Shown here: in pieces, positions 52,476 through 60,538 of the stretch
Numbering within the stretch: the stretch's first letter is position 1
How the letters are laid out: each line of letters opens with the position of its first letter
Position numbers and translations under genes: made by a program
The notes under the pieces: generated by a model
Told to the model about the DNA's origin: nothing
Seen by the model: only the letters and a program-made list of their open reading frames with translations
Database searches by the model: none
Source of the DNA: Mucilaginibacter sp. SG564
GTDB taxonomy: Bacteria; Bacteroidota; Bacteroidia; Sphingobacteriales; Sphingobacteriaceae
Direction: 5' to 3'
DNA: 64,000 bases
Assembly (NCBI RefSeq): GCF_013149275.1
Contig: NZ_JABGNA010000006.1
Span: 372,001 to 436,000 of the forward strand

Positions 52476-54002
52476 ATGAAAAATAAGCTTCGCCTTTTTT
52501 TATTACTGTCGATAATCTTAATTGTCGGTTTGCTTAACGTAGCCAAGGCACAAGACACCGTTGTCACGAAAAACTATCACGGTAAGCTCGATTCCATAAA
52601 CTCAGCTATACTAAAGCAAAAAAGGTTGATACAGGTGTTCACTCCGCCTGGTTATAAACCCGGGAGCACCGATAAATATAATGCGTTGTACGTGCTTGAT
52701 GGCGGTAACTGGAATACAGGGTTGATCATCGATCTTCAGCACCTTTTAGAGGGGGATGGATATATGCCACCAACTATCATCGTCAGTGTTTTGGGTATCG
52801 ATCGTAATAAGGATCTTACCCCAACGCATACAGACGATTTGAAAACATCTGGCGGGGCCGATAAATTCCTGAGCTTTATTAAGAATGAGCTGATTCCTTA
52901 TGTTGAAAAAACCTATCCTTCTGATGGCGATAACACATTGTGGGGGCATTCATTTGGGGGGGTGTTTGTAATGTACGCGTTGTTAAATGAACCAAGAGTT
53001 TTTAAATCATATATCGCGGTAGATCCCAGTTTTTGGTGGGATAAAAGTTATCTCCCCAAAATCGCTGGCGATAAATTACCTGCGCTGACCGATTTAAATG
53101 CAAGCCTGTTTATAAGCGGGCGCGAAGGCCAGGGTGTTAAGGAGATGAAAATAGATACGATGGATGCTATCCTGAAAAAATTAGCTCCAGCAGGCCTGGT
53201 TTGGAAGAGTGTTGCCTATTCTGATGAAACACATGGTTCGGTACGCTTAAAAAGCACTTACGATGGTCTAAAATTTACCTATTCAGGTTTTAACAGGAAT
53301 ATTGAATTTCATCCCATGAATGGCATTGTTTTAAAAGACAAACCAATTAAAATACGGTATTTTAATGATACCACCAAGGTATATTATACCCTTGATGGAA
53401 CCGAGCCAACAATTTCGTCGGCAAAAATGCGGTCCGAGATTACGCTGACCGGCGCTGTCAGGGTCACCAATAAGTATTTTGCTTCCCGGAGCCGTTATAA
53501 TAAAGTTACCACGGGCGATTTTATAATCGGGAAAACTTTGCGCCTGGCTCCGCAGCAAAAAGATTTAAAGCCAGGTGGTTTTGATTACGCTTATTATGAG
53601 GGGAAATGGGATAGCCTACCCGATTTTAAAAAACTAACACCAATACAAACCGGGAGCACCAAAACACTTGATATCAATAAACTGCCCCGGCAAGATAATT
53701 TCGCCCTACTTATTAGCGGACAACTGGAAACAAAAGAGGATGGCTATTACTTTTTCTTGCTGGATGCCGACCCAGGTTCAAAATTATATCTGGGCAACAA
53801 GCTATTGATACAAAGTGATAGTATACACACGCAGCGAAAATCATTTATATTGCCATTAGCCAAAGGATTTTATCCCTTCAGGTTTGAGTACATCCACAAA
53901 CAGGGCGACCGAAAGCTATTTCTGAGGTACATGACGCCCGCTATCATGGATGCCAAAAAGCCTGTAATGATTCCCTTTGAGCTACAATACGGACATAACT
54001 AA
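52476..54002 (+). CDS. Secreted esterase with CHB/HEX-C-like and PA14-like domains
   Basis: This 508-residue protein has a signal peptide ending in AKAQ. The Fes/esterase-D type alpha/beta hydrolase (about 30-280) carries the nucleophile elbow GHSFGG with Ser159. A beta-sandwich follows with YYTLDGTEPT (about 300-360), typical of chitobiase/hexosaminidase C-terminal domains. A PA14-like domain (about 375-500; EDGYYFFLLDADPGSKLYL) ends the chain. The two accessory domains suggest carbohydrate binding. It lies 11 bases after the last permease. Confidence 0.87.
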   Translation: MKNKLRLFLLLSIILIVGLLNVAKAQDTVVTKNYHGKLDSINSAILKQKRLIQVFTPPGYKPGSTDKYNALYVLDGGNWNTGLIIDLQHLLEGDGYMPPTIIVSVLGIDRNKDLTPTHTDDLKTSGGADKFLSFIKNELIPYVEKTYPSDGDNTLWGHSFGGVFVMYALLNEPRVFKSYIAVDPSFWWDKSYLPKIAGDKLPALTDLNASLFISGREGQGVKEMKIDTMDAILKKLAPAGLVWKSVAYSDETHGSVRLKSTYDGLKFTYSGFNRNIEFHPMNGIVLKDKPIKIRYFNDTTKVYYTLDGTEPTISSAKMRSEITLTGAVRVTNKYFASRSRYNKVTTGDFIIGKTLRLAPQQKDLKPGGFDYAYYEGKWDSLPDFKKLTPIQTGSTKTLDINKLPRQDNFALLISGQLETKEDGYYFFLLDADPGSKLYLGNKLLIQSDSIHTQRKSFILPLAKGFYPFRFEYIHKQGDRKLFLRYMTPAIMDAKKPVMIPFELQYGHN

Positions 54003-54034
54003 ATGTCTCGGATATGGCGCGGAATATGCCCGAC

Positions 54035-54070
54035 AAAAAAATCCGATATCACTCGATGTCGGATTTTTTA
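54035..54070. terminator. Terminator after esterase
   Basis: AAAAAATCCGA...TCGGATTTTTT forms a clear hairpin with a T-run, ending the long permease-esterase message. Confidence 0.9.
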
Positions 54071-54119
54071 TTTATTGACCAACTGGCTTTCAGCTTTTTG
54101 CTTTAAGCCTTCGGCCTAA

Positions 54120-54530
54120 TTAGCAATATTCTTCAAACGCGCCAATCAGATTATCAGCGATCATTTGAGCCGGACGGCCTTCAATTTGGTGACGCTCGAT
54201 GATATGTACCAGTTTGCCATCTTTAAACAAAGCCATCGCTGGTGATGATGGAGGATATGGCAACATATAGTTACGGGCAGCATCAACAGCTTCTTTTTCC
54301 ATACCTGCAAAAACAGTTACCAATTTATCAGGGTGTTTTTCATTTGCTGCCGCTATTCTTGCTGCAGGGCGCGCGTTAGCCGCTGCACAACCACAAACCG
54401 AATTTACCATTACAAATACAGTGCCTTCGCTTTCAATAGCATGCTTTACAGCATCGGCATCCTTAAGCTCCTCAAAGCCAACTCTTGTCAAATCTTCCCG
54501 CATTGGGGCAACTAAATATTCCGGATACAT
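54120..54530 (-). CDS. Bacilliredoxin, BrxA/BrxB family
   Basis: This 136-residue protein matches the YphP/YqiW family over its full length, with the CXC active site in VNSVCGCAAA (Cys46, Cys48). In Firmicutes these proteins remove bacillithiol from oxidised protein thiols, and many Bacteroidota are also thought to make bacillithiol. It would act in the cytosol in thiol redox repair. It is a single gene convergent with the esterase. Confidence 0.9.
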   Translation of the reverse strand: MYPEYLVAPMREDLTRVGFEELKDADAVKHAIESEGTVFVMVNSVCGCAAANARPAARIAAANEKHPDKLVTVFAGMEKEAVDAARNYMLPYPPSSPAMALFKDGKLVHIIERHQIEGRPAQMIADNLIGAFEEYC

Positions 54531-54733
54531 AATGTTTTTTGTTAATACTAAAATTTACTTCAAACAAAAATAATAAATGATTATCAGCTTGTATGTAAAA
54601 AACACAATAATAACACTTTGCTGACGATGGAGCTCGCTAAAACCTCAACAGCTAATTGCTTATTAGTTATTGTTTTATTGAAAACAGGGGTTGATTTATA
54701 AATTGTAATAAGTATATTGCGCACCCCTAAGTA

Positions 54734-55606
54734 ATGAATTGGATGAATAAAAAACCTTCTGAAATTAGCACGGTTGTTATCATTAGCAAGAACCAGCAGC
54801 ATACTAAATCGGTACAAATAAAAACCAAGCATTTAAACAGAATACGGCACTATATATATAGTACACTGGGTGTTGTGTTGGCGTTGGTAGGTTTGGTGAT
54901 TTATTTAAGAGCGCAAAATTCCAGGCAGGAACAAGAAAAGCAACAGTTACTTGCACAGATAGTAAAATTGAAAGGAGCCGTTCCGGTGGTATCTGTTCAG
55001 GGTAAAGAAGGCAGCGCCCAATCATACATTCAGGCTATTGAGGGAAAGTTAAAAACTATTAACAATTATTTAAAACGCCGGGGCCTAAAAGGCTTTGCAA
55101 CCAATGGTGTTGGCGGTGATAATGATGCCGAGGGAAAAAAATTAAGCGATAAGGAAGTGTATTCCTTATATAACGATTATCTGAACCGTTTGGTAGGTAC
55201 CATAGCGTTTACACCAATGGGATATCCGCGTATCAGCTCCTTTACTTCATTTTTTGGCTACCGTAATGATCCCTTTGATGATGGCCATGCCGAGTTTCAT
55301 CCGGGCATCGATTTTAAAGGCCACAAAGGTGATGAGGTAAAATGCACAGCCAGCGGCAAAGTGGTTTTTGCAGGTTGGAGCGGTGGCTATGGCAATTGCA
55401 TCCGCATAGCGCATATCAATAACCTGGAGACCGTGTACGGTCACCTGTCAAAGATCAAAGTAAAAGTAGGCCAGGAAGTAAGTGTTGGGGACGAAATAGG
55501 CCTCGTGGGTTCAACCGGTCATTCCACCGGTGCGCACCTGCATTATGAGGTACGTAAAAATGGCAAACCTATCAATCCGGTTAACTTTTTAACACTCAAT
55601 AAATAA
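54734..55606 (+). CDS. M23-family cell-wall endopeptidase, membrane-anchored
   Basis: The 290-residue protein has a short cytosolic start, one membrane helix (about 40-58) and a coiled-coil-like stretch (about 62-115). The C-terminal LytM/M23 domain has zinc ligands His189 and Asp193 (EFHPGIDFKG) and His268/His270 in GAHLHYEV. All ligands are present, so it should be active on peptidoglycan cross-links. The bactofilin gene follows, the conserved pairing seen in cell-shape modules. Confidence 0.92.
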   Translation: MNWMNKKPSEISTVVIISKNQQHTKSVQIKTKHLNRIRHYIYSTLGVVLALVGLVIYLRAQNSRQEQEKQQLLAQIVKLKGAVPVVSVQGKEGSAQSYIQAIEGKLKTINNYLKRRGLKGFATNGVGGDNDAEGKKLSDKEVYSLYNDYLNRLVGTIAFTPMGYPRISSFTSFFGYRNDPFDDGHAEFHPGIDFKGHKGDEVKCTASGKVVFAGWSGGYGNCIRIAHINNLETVYGHLSKIKVKVGQEVSVGDEIGLVGSTGHSTGAHLHYEVRKNGKPINPVNFLTLNK

Positions 55607-55682
55607 ATTGGTAAGTGGTGAATAGAGAGTAGTGAATGGTTTTCTTAACTACTCACTATTCACCACTCGCTACTCACCAATT
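55606..55682. repeat. Inverted repeat between M23 and bactofilin genes
   Basis: Arms at 55606-55639 and 55648-55682 begin at the M23 stop and end 14 bases before the bactofilin ATG (words GTGGTGAATAG / CTATTCACCAC). The hairpin is nearly perfect over about 20 bases per arm and could lower bactofilin expression relative to the peptidase. Confidence 0.75.
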
Positions 55683-55695
55683 CATACAACACCAA

Positions 55696-56076
55696 ATGGC
55701 TATTTTCGGAAAAAAAGATAAAGTTGCGCTTGATCTTCAGGCTATCTCCACGCTGATTGGTGATGGCGGCATTTTAGATGGTAACCTTAAAGCTCCGGCT
55801 TTTGTTCGTATCGATGGACAAGTAAACGGCGATGTAACCATTGATGAGGGCCTGATACTGGGCGAAAAAGGATTGATCACCGGGAACATCCATACCAAAG
55901 AAATAGTAGTTTACGGAACTGTTAAGGGCGATATTCAAACGGAATCGCTCGAAATAAAAGCCACCGGCAAAATTACCGGCGAAATAACTACACAAACGCT
56001 GCTGGTTGAAACCGGAGGAGTGTACAACGGCAAGCTCACCATGCAACAAGGCGATAAAAAGCTTTTGGGAGCGTAA
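55696..56076 (+). CDS. Bactofilin
   Basis: The start at 55696 gives 126 residues beginning MAIFGKKDK. An in-frame upstream start would translate the preceding inverted repeat, which is unlikely. The core is the bactofilin beta-helix with repeats GQVNGDVTIDEGLILGEKG, GTVKGDIQTESLEIKATG and TGEITTQTLLVETGGVYNG. Bactofilins polymerise without nucleotide and position cell-wall enzymes. The adjacent M23 peptidase is the natural partner. Confidence 0.93.
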   Translation: MAIFGKKDKVALDLQAISTLIGDGGILDGNLKAPAFVRIDGQVNGDVTIDEGLILGEKGLITGNIHTKEIVVYGTVKGDIQTESLEIKATGKITGEITTQTLLVETGGVYNGKLTMQQGDKKLLGA

Positions 56077-56079
56077 TAG

Positions 56080-56135
56080 GTTGTACGTGATACGTTATAT
56101 GTTATCATGCTTAACCCAAACGTATTACGTACAAC
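56080..56135. repeat. Inverted repeat after bactofilin gene
   Basis: GTTGTACGTGATACGT (56080-56095) faces ACGTATTACGTACAAC (56120-56135) with one mismatch in the stem. A further ACGTATAACGT at 56140-56150 repeats the word. It starts 3 bases after the stop and probably ends the M23-bactofilin message. Confidence 0.7.
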
Positions 56136-56217
56136 GTCCACGTATAACGTAAAATTATCCTATGGCAACTAATTAAGCCGGCCAGGCGCTTCATTTCATT
56201 TTGATGTTTTTATGGTT

Positions 56218-56225
56218 TATTTTTG
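56218..56225 (+). promoter_or_regulatory. -7 element of ahcY promoter
   Basis: TATTTTTG matches the TAnnTTTG consensus 24 bases before the chosen ahcY ATG. The best -33 candidate is only TTTC near 56194. It supports the start at 56250 over an upstream TTG. Confidence 0.5.
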
Positions 56226-56249
56226 TACCTCATAAAAACCCGAAATGTT

Positions 56250-57566
56250 ATGTCATCAGTAGAAACTGCATTCGTTAAATACAAAGTAAAAGACCTTTCA
56301 CTGGCCGATTGGGGCCGCAAAGAAATTGAGCTGGCCGAAGCTGAAATGCCTGGCCTGATGGCTCTGCGTAAAGAATACGGCCCGTCACAACCTTTAAAAG
56401 GTGCGCGTATTGCAGGCTGTTTGCACATGACCATCCAAACCGCTGTTTTAATTGAAACCTTAGTTGCCCTTGGCGCCGACGTTACCTGGTCGTCATGTAA
56501 CATATTCTCCACCCAGGATCATGCCGCTGCCGCTATCGCTGCTGCCGGTATCTCTGTTTATGCCTGGAAAGGTATGAATGCCGAAGAGTTTGACTGGTGT
56601 ATTGAGCAAACCCTGTATTTTGGCGAAGACCGCAAACCATTGAACATGATATTGGATGATGGCGGCGATTTAACCAACATGGTACTGGATAAATATCCTG
56701 AGCTGATTGCTGAGATCAGAGGTCTTTCAGAAGAAACCACTACCGGTGTACACCGTTTATATGAGCGTATGAAAAACGGCACCTTGCCAATGCCTGCTAT
56801 CAACGTGAACGATTCGGTTACCAAATCAAAATTTGATAACAAATACGGCTGCCGCGAATCATTGGTTGACGCTATCCGCCGTGCTACTGATGTGATGATG
56901 GCTGGTAAAGTAGCTGTTGTTTGCGGTTATGGCGACGTAGGTAAAGGCTCTGCCGATTCATTACGCAATTCAGGTGTGCGTGTTATTGTAACCGAAATTG
57001 ACCCTATCTGTGCTTTACAGGCTGCTATGGAAGGTTTTGAAGTGAAAAAATTGTCAACCGCTATTGCCGAGGCTGATATTGTGGTTACCTGTACCGGTAA
57101 CAAGAACATCGTTCGTGAGCAACATTTTCGTGCATTGAAAGATAAAGCTATTGTTTGTAACATTGGTCACTTTGACAACGAGATCGATATGGCCTGGTTA
57201 AACAGCGCTTACGGCAATACCAAAATTGAAATTAAACCACAGGTTGATAAATATACCATCAACGGTAAAGATGTGATCATCCTGGCCGAAGGCAGATTAG
57301 TGAACCTGGGTTGTGCAACCGGTCACCCAAGCTTTGTAATGAGTAACTCGTTCACCAACCAAACCTTAGCTCAATTAGAGCTTTGGACAAATGGTGCCGC
57401 TTACGAAAACAAAGTATACACCCTGCCAAAACACCTGGACGAAAAAGTTGCCCGCTTACACCTGGCTAAAATTGGAGTGGAGCTGGAAGTACTTGATCAG
57501 GATCAGGCCGAGTACATTGGTGTAACTGTTGAAGGTCCGTTTAAACCGGAGTACTACCGTTATTAA
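56250..57566 (+). CDS. ahcY: Adenosylhomocysteinase
   Basis: The start at 56250 (MSSVETAFVKYKVKDLSLAD) gives 438 residues. Family marks are present: ARIAGCLHMTIQTAVL, TWSSCNIFSTQDHAAAA, LDDGGDLTN, and the NAD fold VVCGYGDVGKGSADSLR. The C-terminal tail PFKPEYYRY is the signature that closes the neighbouring active site. It splits S-adenosylhomocysteine to adenosine and homocysteine, sustaining methylation. It is a single gene with a terminator. Confidence 0.97.
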   Translation: MSSVETAFVKYKVKDLSLADWGRKEIELAEAEMPGLMALRKEYGPSQPLKGARIAGCLHMTIQTAVLIETLVALGADVTWSSCNIFSTQDHAAAAIAAAGISVYAWKGMNAEEFDWCIEQTLYFGEDRKPLNMILDDGGDLTNMVLDKYPELIAEIRGLSEETTTGVHRLYERMKNGTLPMPAINVNDSVTKSKFDNKYGCRESLVDAIRRATDVMMAGKVAVVCGYGDVGKGSADSLRNSGVRVIVTEIDPICALQAAMEGFEVKKLSTAIAEADIVVTCTGNKNIVREQHFRALKDKAIVCNIGHFDNEIDMAWLNSAYGNTKIEIKPQVDKYTINGKDVIILAEGRLVNLGCATGHPSFVMSNSFTNQTLAQLELWTNGAAYENKVYTLPKHLDEKVARLHLAKIGVELEVLDQDQAEYIGVTVEGPFKPEYYRY

Positions 57567-57591
57567 GTCAAAAGTTAAAATTCAAAAGTCA

Positions 57592-57625
57592 AAAAGGGCA
57601 TGGTTTTAGGATCATGCCTTTTTTG
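57592..57625 (+). terminator. Terminator after ahcY
   Basis: AAAAAGGGCATG...CATGCCTTTTTT forms a stem followed by T. It shows that an ATG inside it (57614) is not the start of the next gene. Confidence 0.85.
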
Positions 57626-57643
57626 TTTACCTTAACTTTAAAT

Positions 57644-57904
57644 ATGCTGCTCATAGCTATCACGATGTTGATAATTTGTTTGCTCTTGGCCAGATTTGCC
57701 CATAAGGGGAAATGGCTTTGGCGGTTTTGTTTAATAAACGTAATCGTAATGGTTGTTTATAACTTGATCGGGTGGACATGCATGGGTGCCGGAGGGCAAG
57801 GCTTCATGTTAATATTAATAACCATATTACACATTTTGCTATTATTTATTGTAGTTGTGATAGGTGCAATCAGCCAATCGGTAAAGGAACAAACGCGTAA
57901 TTGA
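57644..57904 (+). CDS. Small membrane protein of unknown function
   Basis: From the ATG at 57644 the product has 86 residues (MLLIAITMLIICLLLARFAH...). The alternative ATG at 57614 lies within the ahcY terminator. Three hydrophobic helices (about 1-17, 26-44 and 52-75) leave a short basic tail. No family is recognised. It is convergent with the DUF3817 gene. Confidence 0.55.
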   Translation: MLLIAITMLIICLLLARFAHKGKWLWRFCLINVIVMVVYNLIGWTCMGAGGQGFMLILITILHILLLFIVVVIGAISQSVKEQTRN

Positions 57905-57922
57905 ATTAGCACGGCCCGATTT

Positions 57923-58231
57923 TTACTTTTCTATTTTCCTCAAAATCCTACTGTCGATATAAAATGTTCCGAAGGGGATAATGCAGGCAATGAGCACTTT
58001 CCAGGTGGTTGTTTTAAACTTCCATTGCTGCTCAACGCCAACACTTAGGGTGTTAAATACAAAAAGCAAAAATAAAGCGCCATGTATAGGGCCCATAGCC
58101 TTCACTAGGGAAGGATCATGTCCAAAATACTTTAAGGGCACAGCTATAAAAATAAGGATGAGCAGTGATATGCCTTCCATAAAAGCAATGATACGTAGGC
58201 GGCCGGTGTTTGATTGGAGTAAGTTTTTCAT
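57923..58231 (-). CDS. DUF3817 membrane protein
   Basis: The 102-residue protein has three membrane helices and the DUF3817 pattern (LRIIAFMEGISLLILIFIA, then VKAMGPIHGALFLLFVF). It is an inner-membrane protein of unknown function. It lies 9 bases after the next gene upstream (58241-58702), so the two form a short operon headed by a predicted TetR operator at 58719-58736. Confidence 0.85.
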   Translation of the reverse strand: MKNLLQSNTGRLRIIAFMEGISLLILIFIAVPLKYFGHDPSLVKAMGPIHGALFLLFVFNTLSVGVEQQWKFKTTTWKVLIACIIPFGTFYIDSRILRKIEK

Positions 58232-58240
58232 ACGGAATAA

Positions 58241-58702
58241 TTAAAATGATCTTAAATACGGACGGAGGGCAAGCGGTGAAAATGGCCAGGGAATAGCCAT
58301 GAAAATAAGGAGCAGGGCTATGCTGAAACTAATAAGCATTATCCTGAACTTTTCATGGGCAAATAAAACCCGTTTAGCTTTGGCCGAGCCAATGGTGACC
58401 ACAACAATGGCAGTTAGCATTAAGCTGATATGAATGATGCCAAAGAAAACCGGTTCTGTGATGCGGCCACCACTGCCCGGTGCCCTGAATAAGGCTTTAA
58501 CCGTATCGCTCTGGGTATATAAAACAATACCTAACAATAGTTGAATGTGGGCTATGGTGGCTGTCCAGTGCCTTACCAGATCATCTGTTTTGGTAAACGG
58601 ACTGTGTTTAAAATATCCACGGTACGATCTGTAAATGGCGTATAATAAACTGCCCAAAACAAGCCAACGGAATAAGGAATGGAAAAAAAGGAGTGTATTC
58701 AT
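58241..58702 (-). CDS. Four-helix membrane protein
   Basis: The 153-residue protein has four hydrophobic helices with histidines near helix ends (FFHSLFRW, TATIAHIQLLLG, FGIIHISLML, FAHEKFRIML). That distribution recalls small heme or quinone membrane proteins, but no family is certain. The TetR-like operator lies 16 bases before its ATG, so it should be repressed by the regulator next door. It is followed by the DUF3817 gene. Confidence 0.75.
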   Translation of the reverse strand: MNTLLFFHSLFRWLVLGSLLYAIYRSYRGYFKHSPFTKTDDLVRHWTATIAHIQLLLGIVLYTQSDTVKALFRAPGSGGRITEPVFFGIIHISLMLTAIVVVTIGSAKAKRVLFAHEKFRIMLISFSIALLLIFMAIPWPFSPLALRPYLRSF

Positions 58703-58718
58703 AAGGAGATAAACTAAA

Positions 58719-58736
58719 ACATACTAAATGGTATGT
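58719..58736. promoter_or_regulatory. Predicted TetR operator 1
   Basis: ACATACTAAATGGTATGT is a near-perfect 18-bp palindrome just upstream of the membrane-protein operon (start 58702). It shares its half-sites with the two copies in front of the TetR gene itself (59344-59388), which supports direct control by that regulator. Confidence 0.75.
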
Positions 58737-58752
58737 TTTGAGATAAAAATTT

Positions 58753-59340
58753 TTACTGTAGTTGATTTAAGTATTTTTTTAGTTCATGGAGATAGGAATG
58801 ATAACACGCGGTGCCTAAGAGCTTGCCTATGTTGCGTACCCCGCCGTAGCCCGCGGTTATAAAACAAGCTACCTGTTCGGCATTTACATCTGGTTTAATA
58901 CTACCTGTATTCTTGCCATTGTTAACATTGGTTATAATTGCTTTTTGCCATTGTAATATGAGCTTTGATAAGGCCTGTTTAAAAGCCTCATTTAAGGGAG
59001 CCATTTCCTCAATCAGGTTTACCGCCGGGCAGCCATATTTGACCTGAAAAAAAGGTGATTTTAAAAGCAGATTATGCATCATTAAATAAAGCTCCTCAAC
59101 AGGATTGGTCGAGTTGTTAAGCGGAGTTACCAAAACGTCGTACATCCCGGGGTACATGATCTCCTGAATCATAGCCAGGCCCATTTCTTCTTTATTTTTA
59201 AAATGGTAAAAGAAAGCCCCCTTGGTAACCGGGCTATCAACAAGTATATCATCAATACTGGTAGCCTGATAGCCCTTTTGGTATATCAGGCTAAATGCTC
59301 TTCGCAATATACCTGATCGGGTGTTTTCTGCTTTAGTCAT
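58753..59340 (-). CDS. TetR/AcrR-family regulator
   Basis: The start at 59340 gives 195 residues (MTKAENTRSGILRRAF); a start at 59370 would run through the operator sites. The N-terminal helix-turn-helix is typical (YQKGYQATSIDDILVDSPVTKGAFFYHFKNKEEM), followed by a C-terminal ligand domain with two cysteines. It resembles YxaF/LmrA-type repressors. Three matching palindromes, two before itself and one before the operon at 58702, suggest autoregulation and control of the two membrane proteins. Confidence 0.92.
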   Translation of the reverse strand: MTKAENTRSGILRRAFSLIYQKGYQATSIDDILVDSPVTKGAFFYHFKNKEEMGLAMIQEIMYPGMYDVLVTPLNNSTNPVEELYLMMHNLLLKSPFFQVKYGCPAVNLIEEMAPLNEAFKQALSKLILQWQKAIITNVNNGKNTGSIKPDVNAEQVACFITAGYGGVRNIGKLLGTACYHSYLHELKKYLNQLQ

Positions 59341-59343
59341 AAA

Positions 59344-59388
59344 AGATACTACTTGGTATGTTTTACGCAAACATACTAAGTAGTACGA
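59344..59388. promoter_or_regulatory. Predicted TetR operators 2a and 2b
   Basis: AGATACTACTTGGTATGT (59344-59361) and ACATACTAAGTAGTACGA (59371-59388) are two copies of the 18-bp site seen at 58719. They are 27 bases apart, just before the regulator start codon. The consensus ACATACTAANTRGTATGT is palindromic. The pair would allow cooperative binding and tight autorepression. Confidence 0.75.
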
Positions 59389-59530
59389 AAATTACAAGGG
59401 CGATTTTTATTCAGGACATTTAAATGACTTTAGCCAGTGTAAAACCTATACAAACGTCAGTCGTCAAAACCCTGATCCCATTGGTCAAAACGTGATGTTA
59501 CTTTCGGGAATCACTGCTTATCTTTAATCT

Positions 59531-60526
59531 ATGAAAAGAATCGCGCTCTTCCTGGTTCTGTGTTTTATCAGCTATGTTCAAAGCTTTGCTCAGGTACATG
59601 TTGATACTGTTGGATACATCAAAAACAATCCACTCATTTACTCCCTGGTTATTTCCAAGAACAATAAGATTATCCATCAGCAGTATTTTAACGGGCAGGA
59701 TAGCACTACCTTATTTAATGACCAGTCGCTTACCAAGAGTGTTACCGCTTTGCTCATTGGTATTGCTATTGACAAGGGTTACATCAAATCGGTAGATGAA
59801 AAGGTGGCCGACTTTTTCCCCGAGCTAAAATTCGATACCGATAAACGAAAACAGGATATCACCATTAGGCAGGTTATGAATCAGGCCTCCGGTTTTTATC
59901 ACGAAGGCATCAATGTAGGTGCCTTGTTGAATATTCCCGATCCATCGGGCTATGTGATCAAAGCACCGCTGGTATCCGAGCCAGGAAAAGTATTCCGCTA
60001 CAATAACGCGGCTACGCATTTGCTATCGGTCATCCTTACTAAAAGCACGGGGATGGATACCCGCGCATTCGCCAGAAAATCCCTGTTTGATCCATTGGGT
60101 ATCACCCGTTTCGACTGGAAAAAAATGAACGACGGTTACTACGATGGCTGCGGACTGCTGAGCATCCGCCTGCGCTCGGTTGATATGCTGAAATTGGGTA
60201 ACCTGGTTTTAAATAATGGTAAATATCATAGCCGTCAAATTGTCCCGGCTAAATGGATAGCTTCCATCATCAACCCCGAAGTTACCTACAAAACACCCTG
60301 GGGACTGGATAACTCCCTGTATGGCCTATGCTGGTACCATGCTGATTACGAGGGTACAGAAATAGTCTATGCCCTGGGCTGGGGCGGACAGTTTATGTTT
60401 GTGATCCCTTCCCTAAAAGTAGTCATCATGACCAACTCCAGCGTGGCCGACGCTACAGCTATTAAGCAAGCAGCCTTAATCACCGGGAAGCTTTTACCAG
60501 AATTATTGAAACAGTTAAAAAACTAA
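59531..60526 (+). CDS. Secreted class C beta-lactamase-like serine hydrolase
   Basis: This 331-residue protein has a signal peptide ending in SFAQ. The nucleophile motif is SLTK (Ser66-Lys69), the second motif YNN is at 157-159, and a GWGGQ near 290 fills the third-motif position. It lies in the penicillin-binding/esterase branch, and a true beta-lactamase function cannot be inferred. It ends 12 bases from the convergent amidohydrolase. Confidence 0.88.
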   Translation: MKRIALFLVLCFISYVQSFAQVHVDTVGYIKNNPLIYSLVISKNNKIIHQQYFNGQDSTTLFNDQSLTKSVTALLIGIAIDKGYIKSVDEKVADFFPELKFDTDKRKQDITIRQVMNQASGFYHEGINVGALLNIPDPSGYVIKAPLVSEPGKVFRYNNAATHLLSVILTKSTGMDTRAFARKSLFDPLGITRFDWKKMNDGYYDGCGLLSIRLRSVDMLKLGNLVLNNGKYHSRQIVPAKWIASIINPEVTYKTPWGLDNSLYGLCWYHADYEGTEIVYALGWGGQFMFVIPSLKVVIMTNSSVADATAIKQAALITGKLLPELLKQLKN

Positions 60527-60538
60527 CCAAGCTCGCAA

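Noticed and set aside
57614..57643. Upstream ATG for the small membrane protein after ahcY
   Set aside because: It lies inside the ahcY terminator hairpin; the ATG at 57644 gives a better start.
59531..60526. Antibiotic-resistance beta-lactamase
   Set aside because: SxxK and YNN motifs are shared by many esterases and peptidases, and nothing nearby supports a resistance role.
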